A stretch of 7,578 bases of DNA, from contig DAHVXO010000227.1 in assembly GCA_027356675.1 (NCBI GenBank), positions 1 to 7,578 of the forward strand, given 5' to 3'. Under the pieces are notes generated by a model. The model had not been told where the DNA came from. It searched no databases and was given only the letters and a program-made list of their open reading frames with translations. Positions within the stretch are counted from its first letter, which is position 1. Each line of letters begins with the position of its first letter. The DNA comes from Symbiobacteriaceae bacterium (GTDB taxonomy: Bacteria > Bacillota_E > Symbiobacteriia > Symbiobacteriales > Symbiobacteriaceae). The position numbers were made by a program, and so were the translations under genes. Positions 1 through 5,082 of this stretch are shown piece by piece.

Positions 1-402
1 ATGGAAAAGGATTACATCGTGATTGCTGGAGGCGGAGGCGGTGTTCCTGTGGGACGGGCGGACGACGGCACCCTATTCGGGGTGGGGGCGGTGGTGGAGA
101 AGGACCTGACCACCAGCCTGCTGGCCGCCGAACTGCAGGCAGACCTGTTGGTCTATCTGACTGACGTACCGAACGTCGTGCTGCACGGGGGCGATGTGCC
201 CGTGGTGGTCACGGAGTTGACCTTGGCGGAGGCTCGGCAACTGGCAGCGACCAGTCTGCCCCGGCACAGCATGGGCGTCAAGGTGGAGGCCGCCGCACAA
301 TTCGTATATGAGCGAGGCAAAAAGGTGATCATCACCGACGGCGAGCATCTGGAAGAAGCCGTGAATGGGCATGGGGGGACGTGTATCGTCGCCGGCACTT
401 GA
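1..402 (+). CDS. arcC: Carbamate kinase, C-terminal part (5'-partial at window edge)
   Basis: Carbamate kinase interconverts carbamoyl phosphate plus ADP with ATP plus carbamate in the cytoplasm. The 133 visible residues match the C-terminal half of the family (usual length about 310 aa): a glycine-rich AGGGGGVPV stretch (residues 9-17), the VVEKDL lysine motif (K34), ADLLVYLTDVP (47-57) and MGVKVEAAAQF (91-101, K94). They align without large gaps with the last ~140 residues of the second carbamate kinase in this window, but are only about half identical by eye, so this is a diverged paralogue and not a recent copy. The ATG at base 1 falls in the middle of the fold, so it is almost certainly an internal methionine and about 180 residues lie upstream. 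The 3' end is intact and stops with TGA. The gene may end an upstream operon, for example an fdrA-ylbE-type carbamoyltransferase cluster; that is inference. Confidence 0.9.
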   Translation: MEKDYIVIAGGGGGVPVGRADDGTLFGVGAVVEKDLTTSLLAAELQADLLVYLTDVPNVVLHGGDVPVVVTELTLAEARQLAATSLPRHSMGVKVEAAAQFVYERGKKVIITDGEHLEEAVNGHGGTCIVAGT

Positions 403-491
403 GTCAGGAGGAGGCCGGCCAGCTTGGGATCCGCGTGCTCTACCAGGAGTTCAGCCTGATACCCGGCTTGACGGTGGTGAAGAATGAAGTA
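399..491 (+). pseudogene. Relic of a sugar-type ABC transporter ATP-binding protein (Q-loop region)
   Basis: About 30 codons in a frame different from the carbamate kinase read LSQEEAGQLGIRVLYQEF and continue with SLIPGLTVVKNE. This closely resembles the segment around the Q-loop of ribose/galactose/nucleoside-type ABC ATPases (RbsA/MglA-like), where a ...LGI.viYQEl.LvP.LTVaeN... pattern is typical; YQEF lies at 441-452. No Walker A precedes it and no signature or Walker B motif follows, and the reading passes into a hairpin within 20 bases. It is therefore a remnant, not a working gene. It starts right at the stop codon of the carbamate kinase, with no spacer, as expected of a deletion scar. 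Identification rests on a short motif, so a chance match is possible but unlikely. Confidence 0.6.
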
Positions 492-500
492 AATAGTACC

Positions 501-539
501 AACGAGGGGCGGGCGCCATCCCGGTGTCTGCCCCTCGTT
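501..539 (+). terminator. Strong hairpin, possible terminator without a clear T-run
   Basis: AACGAGGGGC at 501-510 is perfectly complementary to GCCCCTCGTT at 530-539. The pairing continues inward to 517/523 with three G-T wobbles, giving a 17-bp stem and a 5-base loop (518-522). It follows the carbamate kinase and the ABC relic and precedes the regulator gene, so a terminator for the upstream unit fits. The bases after it (CTATGTAGG) are not a proper T-tract, so termination may be weak or need a factor. Confidence 0.55.
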
Positions 540-567
540 CTATGTAGGAATTTCACAAACTGAAGCG

Positions 568-591
568 AATACATCGGGTAATACATCGGGT
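568..591 (+). repeat. Tandem 12-bp direct repeat upstream of the regulator gene
   Basis: AATACATCGGGT occurs twice head to tail (568-579 and 580-591), ending 30 bases before the regulator's ATG. The period of 12 is close to one helical turn, so the two copies lie on nearly the same face of the DNA. The position would suit an operator for autoregulation by the PucR protein, but a simple slippage duplication would look the same. The only -10-like sequence seen here is a weak TAATAC at 579-584, which overlaps the repeat and has no convincing -35. Confidence 0.6.
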
Positions 592-621
592 CATAGCTTG
601 AATGCCGGGACGGTGCAATAG

Positions 622-2286
622 ATGAGCCAGTTTGCCGGCCTCAAGGTCCGAGAAGCGATCTCGCTCTTGCCAGGCGCCGAGCTGCTGGCCGGTGCCGCCG
701 GGCTGAACCGTGTGATTCAGTCGGTGGGCTTGTTGGAGGCTCCAGAAGGCCTGCAGTTTATGAAGGAGGGCGACCTTGTCCTCACAACACTCTGGGCCAT
801 CCGGCATGACCGGGAAGCCCAAATACGGTTGGTGCCGGAACTGGTCCACCGGGGTATCGCCGCGCTGGCAATCAAGCAGACTTTCATCGGTGAACTGCCC
901 TTCGAGGTGCTGGCGCAGGCGGACGCCCATGGCTTTCCGGTGCTGCAACTGGACCCTGGTATGCCCTTTTCCGAGGCGACGCTGCCCCTGATCGGCCAGA
1001 TCGTGAACCGGCAGGCGCTGGCGCTGATCCGGCAGCAAAAGGCGCACAAGGCCGTGATGCAGGCCATGCTGGAGGCTAAAGGGCTGCAGAGGCTTGCCGA
1101 TACCCTGGTCAAGCTCGTGGAGAACCCGGTAGTGATTCAGGACCAGGCGGGTGTCGTTCTCGCTGTCGGCTCCTTGGGCGAGGCGACCCAGGAGCTAGAC
1201 CTGGAGTCCCTGGCGCAGCTCGACCCCAGTAGCACGGACTACATGCTCTCTGCCAGCGACACGTTGCACAACGTGGAGGTCGTGGCAGCAGCGGGGCGGC
1301 GCTTTACCCGTATCGTCACTCCGATCAGGACCGGCAACCTGACTTATGGGCAGGTGCAGGCGTGGGAGATCGGACGCCCGCTGGGCGAACTGGACCTCAG
1401 CATCATTGACTCCGTGACGACCGTGATTGCTTTGGAAATGAGTAACCGACGCGCTCTGGCGGAGGTGGAGCGCCGCTACCACAACGAGTTTCTGGTCACC
1501 CTATTCTCCCGATCCGTCGAATCCGAATCCGAGGGCGAGTTGCAGTTGCGTGCGCGCCGGTTCGGGTGGGACCTGACCCGGCCCTATTTCGCGTTGGCGC
1601 TGAAGGCCACCCCCACGGGGGTCGGTGCCTTCCCGAATGAAGCCACGGACTTACAGGTGATGGACCAGCTCTACGATGCGGTTAACCGCACCGTGGGTGC
1701 CGGTGTCATCATGGGTCAGGCCGAACAGCACATGGTCATCCTGGTGCCCACGAAGGACAGTAGTGACAGCCGACAGGAATCACAGGCAGTGGCTAACCAG
1801 CTAAAGGCCCAGGTGGATCGCATCCGTGGATCGCTGGAGATTACCCTGGGCGTGGGCACGGTACAGAACGGATTGCACGGCTTACGGCGGTCCTTCCATG
1901 AGGCGCGCCAGGCGATCAGCGTGGGTGAACGCGTGGGGGGGCCGGGCGGGGTTGTCCACTACAGCGACCTCGGATTCTTTCAGATTCTGGGTATGCTCCA
2001 GCCCACACCAGAACTACATCAGTTTCTGGCTGGTATGCGACGACTGATCCACTATGATGCCGAGCACCACACCGAACTGGTGAAGACCTTGGAAGCTTAT
2101 TTTGACTGCAAGGGCAACGTCCGCCGGGTCGCTGCGGACTTGTATACGCACTACAACACGATTCTGTACCGGTTGCAGCGCATCGAAGAGATCGCCGGTT
2201 CGTCGCTTGAGGATGCCTCGGACCGCCTGCATTTGCAGGTGGCTTTGCACGCAGTCAAGCTCTTCGGGGCCAGCGGTCCGAAATAG
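622..2286 (+). CDS. PucR-family transcriptional regulator
   Basis: This 554-aa protein has the complete PucR/CdaR-type architecture. An N-terminal PucR domain (about residues 8-130) contains the typical LNRVIQSVGLLEAPEGLQF stretch and the GDLVLTT motif. A GAF-like segment follows (about 150-270), then a degenerate GGDEF-like CdaR region (about 280-440, starting near ERRYHNEFLVTLF). The C-terminal PucR helix-turn-helix covers about 485-545 (KGNVRRVAADLYTHYNTILYRLQRIEEI). Such proteins sense a metabolite and usually activate purine, allantoin or amino-acid catabolic genes. The start at 622 is chosen because the PucR domain begins directly after it; the ribosome binding site is weak (CGGGA about 11 bases upstream). 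The gene is followed by its own terminator, so it forms a separate unit from the operon on the same strand. Its most likely target is that operon. Family assignment is firm; the ligand is unknown. Confidence 0.93.
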   Translation: MSQFAGLKVREAISLLPGAELLAGAAGLNRVIQSVGLLEAPEGLQFMKEGDLVLTTLWAIRHDREAQIRLVPELVHRGIAALAIKQTFIGELPFEVLAQADAHGFPVLQLDPGMPFSEATLPLIGQIVNRQALALIRQQKAHKAVMQAMLEAKGLQRLADTLVKLVENPVVIQDQAGVVLAVGSLGEATQELDLESLAQLDPSSTDYMLSASDTLHNVEVVAAAGRRFTRIVTPIRTGNLTYGQVQAWEIGRPLGELDLSIIDSVTTVIALEMSNRRALAEVERRYHNEFLVTLFSRSVESESEGELQLRARRFGWDLTRPYFALALKATPTGVGAFPNEATDLQVMDQLYDAVNRTVGAGVIMGQAEQHMVILVPTKDSSDSRQESQAVANQLKAQVDRIRGSLEITLGVGTVQNGLHGLRRSFHEARQAISVGERVGGPGGVVHYSDLGFFQILGMLQPTPELHQFLAGMRRLIHYDAEHHTELVKTLEAYFDCKGNVRRVAADLYTHYNTILYRLQRIEEIAGSSLEDASDRLHLQVALHAVKLFGASGPK

Positions 2287-2323
2287 GGTTCCCGGCAGTC
2301 AGGTTCGAACTGGACCGGTACCC

Positions 2324-2357
2324 AAAGCAGGGCTGTACCACCAGCCCTGCTTTTGTT
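2324..2357 (+). terminator. Intrinsic terminator after the PucR-family gene
   Basis: AAAGCAGGGCTG (2324-2335) pairs perfectly with CAGCCCTGCTTT reading at 2342-2353, a 12-bp stem with a 6-base loop. It is followed by TTTTGTTATTTCT, a good T-rich tail. It lies 38 bases after the stop codon of the regulator gene and separates it from the downstream operon. Confidence 0.9.
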
Positions 2358-2386
2358 ATTTCTCTATAAAGTCAGACACGGGGCTC

Positions 2387-2411
2387 AGGAGGTACGATGA
2401 AACCGTTATGA
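2387..2411 (+). promoter_or_regulatory. Ribosome binding site and 4-codon leader ORF overlapping the next start
   Basis: A near-perfect AGGAGGT (2387-2393) is followed after only 3 bases by ATG AAA CCG TTA TGA (2397-2411), a 4-codon reading frame (MKPL). Its TGA overlaps the ATG of the AllH-like gene at 2408 in an ATGA arrangement. The distance from AGGAGGT to the ATG at 2408 is 14 bases, longer than usual. Ribosomes may use the 2408 start directly or by reinitiation after the tiny leader. A TATAAA (2365-2370) upstream could be a -10 box, but no -35 at the right distance was found, which would fit an activator-dependent promoter. Confidence 0.4.
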
Positions 2412-3244
2412 AGTATCACGTGATGTCTGCACATGGCCCCATGTTTCGTCTGCTGGCGATCCACTCCGTGGGTCAGGTGCACAGTTTACACCCGCGGGCC
2501 GTCAATCTGCTCTTCGGCGACACCCTGCTGACCCTGGTCATGCCTGACAGAGGCAACGGGCCTGGCAATCTGGTTTGTGTGGACCAGGCGCCGTTCACGG
2601 CCCTGGGGTGGACTAGCCAGGACCCGGTCTGGGCCGCCGACGGTGCGATTTACGGCCCCGGGGGCCACACTGTACGCTGGGCCGGCGCCGCTCACTGGGA
2701 ACCGCCGCTGCCGCCGCCCACGGCTGATCCAGCGGTGCTCCGAGAGAACCGGGACCGCCTGGCCGATGCGCTGTCCCAGTATGGAAACCACGCCGGGCTG
2801 TTGCCGGCGGCATTAGCCGTAGCCGGGGGAACAGCGCCCCAGACCTCCCTGAGCCAGTTTGCCGGACCGCGAGTCCAGGCCCTGATGGCTGGGGATCCGG
2901 ACGGTGCTCGGGGCCTGATCGGCCTTGGCCCGGGCCTCACCCCCAGTGGTGATGATCTGCTGGCTGGGTACGCCGTCACCCTGCATCGGGCAGGACGGCC
3001 CATCACGCTGTTGGGGAACCTGGCCCCCAACGCCACGACCCTGGTCAGTTGGCACCTCTTACGCTGGGCCGATCGAGGACTGGCTGGCGAGCACGCCCTG
3101 ACACTTACCGACGGCATCCTTAGCCAGAGCGGGCACGCGGCATTGGCCGCCCTGGGCCGGGTCCTGGCCCACGGCGCCACCTCTGGCAGCGACTGGGCCG
3201 CAGGCGCCTTGCTGGCGCTCATTCATCTAACCTGGGAGGCTTGA
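2408..3244 (+). CDS. DUF2877 / AllH-like protein (putative carbamoyltransferase subunit)
   Basis: The 278-aa product carries the family hallmarks of DUF2877. GQVHSLHPRAVNLLFGDTLLTL lies near the N-terminus (residues 22-43, quoted in part: VHSLHPRAVNLLFGD). The signature GLGPGLTPSGDDLLAG lies at 172-187, and the C-terminal HGATSGSDWAAGALLAL at 255-271. E. coli AllH (YlbF), a member of this family, works with AllF (FdrA) and AllG (YlbE) as oxamate carbamoyltransferase, which releases carbamoyl phosphate from oxalurate. That link is established for E. coli; transfer of the exact substrate here is inference. The reading frame is open far upstream into the regulator gene, but 2408 is the first sensible ATG behind a ribosome binding site and places the conserved N-terminal motif correctly. 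The next gene starts 5 bases after its stop. No FdrA or YlbE partner is encoded in the window, so the subunits, if used, must come from elsewhere. Confidence 0.85.
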   Translation: MKYHVMSAHGPMFRLLAIHSVGQVHSLHPRAVNLLFGDTLLTLVMPDRGNGPGNLVCVDQAPFTALGWTSQDPVWAADGAIYGPGGHTVRWAGAAHWEPPLPPPTADPAVLRENRDRLADALSQYGNHAGLLPAALAVAGGTAPQTSLSQFAGPRVQALMAGDPDGARGLIGLGPGLTPSGDDLLAGYAVTLHRAGRPITLLGNLAPNATTLVSWHLLRWADRGLAGEHALTLTDGILSQSGHAALAALGRVLAHGATSGSDWAAGALLALIHLTWEA

Positions 3245-3249
3245 TTTTC

Positions 3250-4020
3250 ATGGCGCTCAAGTTGTATGACCTCTCGATTCCGACTGGGATCGGCACGCCG
3301 CCCTGGCCGACCTATGAACCGCTTCAGGTGAAGTACTTCAAACGCTTGTCCTCCAACGGTGCCAACGGGCAGCTCATCAGCAGTTCGAACCACGTGGGCA
3401 CCCATATCGATGGCCAGTGCCACTTTGTGACCGGGGGGATGGACATTGCCGATATTCCCCTCGACCGCCTTTACGGTCCCGGCGTGATCGTGGACCTGTC
3501 CGATATCGCCGAGGACTACGGCATCTACACCTCCAAGGACATCGAAGACCGGGTCGAGGTCCGGGAAGACGATATCCTCTTTATCTACACCGGATACTCA
3601 CGCTACGGCTGGGATCGGCCCGAGGCTGACGAACAGCGGTACATGCTCCGCCATCCGGGCCCGATGCCGGAGTTCTGGGCGTGGTGCCTGAAGAAGCGGA
3701 TCAAGCTGCTGGGCGTGGACTGTGGCTCCCAGGATCACCCGATGAACACCAAGATTCGCGACTGGCGCCCGGATGAAGCAGCCAAGGCGGAACAGGCTCT
3801 GCGTGCTCGTTACGGCAAGGGCATCGGCGAAATCTGGAGTCCGGAAGATTATCAGGGCATGCACTTCCAGCTGTTTCCCTCGGGCATCATCCACGTCGAG
3901 TGCCTGGGCGGCGAGATCGAGAAGGTCCTGAACAAGCGGACCACCATCGGTGTCTTCCCATGGCGGTTCAAGGACGGCGAGGCAGCCTTCTGCCGCGCTG
4001 TGGCCTTTCACGAGGAGTAG
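3250..4020 (+). CDS. Cyclase-family metal-dependent hydrolase (KynB / isatin hydrolase-like)
   Basis: The 256-aa protein belongs to the family containing kynurenine formamidase KynB and isatin hydrolase, which hydrolyse amide or cyclic-amide bonds with Mn or Zn. The metal motif is clear: HVGTHIDGQCHF at residues 48-59, giving H48, H52, D54 and H58 of the HxGTHxDxxxH pattern. A second conserved block GVDCGSQDHPMNT covers 155-167, and the C-terminal IIHVECLGG segment supplies E217. The usual proline inside the metal motif (DAPxHF) is glutamine here, and the GSQDHPMNT block differs from classical KynB, so it belongs to another subgroup and tryptophan breakdown is not implied. ATG 3250 is preferred over TTG 3241, since GGAGG at 3235-3239 lies 10 bases before it. 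The gene is in the middle of a carbamoyl-phosphate-type operon, which suggests it opens a ring or cleaves an amide that yields a ureido acid; this is inference. Confidence 0.88.
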   Translation: MALKLYDLSIPTGIGTPPWPTYEPLQVKYFKRLSSNGANGQLISSSNHVGTHIDGQCHFVTGGMDIADIPLDRLYGPGVIVDLSDIAEDYGIYTSKDIEDRVEVREDDILFIYTGYSRYGWDRPEADEQRYMLRHPGPMPEFWAWCLKKRIKLLGVDCGSQDHPMNTKIRDWRPDEAAKAEQALRARYGKGIGEIWSPEDYQGMHFQLFPSGIIHVECLGGEIEKVLNKRTTIGVFPWRFKDGEAAFCRAVAFHEE

Positions 4021-4071
4021 ATGCGAGCGCCCGTGAGCCATTTACCACAAACCTGCCCGGGGGTGAAGCGA

Positions 4072-5046
4072 ATGTCTAAGACGATTGTGATTGCCCTTGG
4101 GGGAAATGCCATTGTGCAGCCGGGCCAAAAGGGGACATTTGCTGAGCAGATCGCCAATTTGCGCATGTCTTGTCGTCAGATTGCCGAGATCATCCGCCGG
4201 GGCCACCGGGTGGTTCTGACCCATGGCAACGGCCCGCAGGTCGGCAATATCTTGATCCAGAACGAGGCAGCACGGGATCAGGTGCCGCCCATGCCACTAG
4301 ATGTACTGGGCGCCGAGTCCCAGGGCGAGATCGGGTACCTGCTGCAGCGAGAACTGCAGCAGGAGCTTCGTCAGCGAGGGATCAATACATCTGTCGTGTC
4401 ACTGGTAACGCAAGTGGTGGTTGACCCAAACGACCCTGCCTTCCAAGATCCGACCAAGCCCGTGGGCCCCTTTTATAAGGAGAGAGAGGCCCTATCTCTC
4501 ATGGCCGACGGTGGTGCACCGATGAAGGAAGATGCCGGTCGGGGGTGGCGGCGTGTGGTGCCCTCGCCACTGCCGCAGCGGATCATGGAACTGGAAGTCA
4601 TCCGCAACCTGACCCGCAGCGGCACGGTGGTGATCGCCTGCGGCGGCGGCGGTATTCCAGTGTTCGAGACAGAAGACGAGTTGCGCGGCGTTGAGGCCGT
4701 GATTGACAAGGACCTGGCGGCCCAAAAGCTGGCGACGGCGTTGGGCGCCGATCTGCTGGTGATCCTGACCGATGTCCCGCAGGTTTGCCTGAACTACGGT
4801 ACACCCCAGCAGCGCAGCCTGAGTGCGATCAGCGTAGCAGAGGCCAGCCAGTACCTGGCGGAGGGCCACTTTCCGGCCGGGTCCATGCGGGCCAAGGTAG
4901 AAGGCGCCATCCAGTTTGTGGCCGGCGGGGGCCAGGCCGGCATCATCACCTCTCTGGACGCGGCGGTGGCGGCTGTCGAGGGGCGGGCCGGCACATACAT
5001 CACGGAGGGCGGCATGCTGGCGCCTGTATCAGAAGCAGGTGACTGA
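4072..5046 (+). CDS. arcC: Carbamate kinase (full length)
   Basis: The 324-aa enzyme is complete and of normal family length. It makes ATP from carbamoyl phosphate and ADP, the energy-yielding end of arginine deiminase, allantoin and related pathways. Motifs in order: KTIVIALGGNAI at the N-terminus (3-14), LTHGNGPQVGNILIQNEA (49-66), DPTKPVGPFY (126-135, K129), GWRRVVPSPLPQ (158-169), ACGGGGIPVF (189-198), VIDKDLA (210-216, K213), DLLVILTDVPQ (227-237) and SMRAKVEGAIQF (271-282, K275). The ATG at 4072 follows GGGTGA with 5 bases between and matches the usual family start. An in-frame ATG at 4021, touching the TAG of the previous gene, would add 17 residues with no family counterpart and is less likely. 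It lacks any neighbouring arginine deiminase or ornithine carbamoyltransferase, so an arginine pathway is not supported by context; the AllH-like neighbour favours ureide breakdown. Confidence 0.95.
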   Translation: MSKTIVIALGGNAIVQPGQKGTFAEQIANLRMSCRQIAEIIRRGHRVVLTHGNGPQVGNILIQNEAARDQVPPMPLDVLGAESQGEIGYLLQRELQQELRQRGINTSVVSLVTQVVVDPNDPAFQDPTKPVGPFYKEREALSLMADGGAPMKEDAGRGWRRVVPSPLPQRIMELEVIRNLTRSGTVVIACGGGGIPVFETEDELRGVEAVIDKDLAAQKLATALGADLLVILTDVPQVCLNYGTPQQRSLSAISVAEASQYLAEGHFPAGSMRAKVEGAIQFVAGGGQAGIITSLDAAVAAVEGRAGTYITEGGMLAPVSEAGD

Positions 5047-5082
5047 CGGCGGCAGATTCAGTCCAGAAAGGGAGCATGGCCG

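Noticed and set aside
2295..2325. GGTTCGAAC followed by CCGGTACCCA resembles a tRNA T-arm and acceptor end
   Set aside because: The T-stem is imperfect, and the only complementary GTACCGG lies about 150 bases upstream inside the regulator gene, too far for a tRNA; no D-arm or anticodon arm is found.
2102..2407. Upstream extension of the AllH-like frame through the end of the regulator gene and the terminator
   Set aside because: The extension crosses a clear intrinsic terminator and overlaps the conserved helix-turn-helix codons in another frame; the family N-terminus fits the ATG at 2408.
4021..4071. Possible 17-residue N-terminal extension of the carbamate kinase from ATG 4021
   Set aside because: The family begins at M-x-K-x-I-V-I-A-L-G-G-N, matching ATG 4072, which has its own ribosome binding site.
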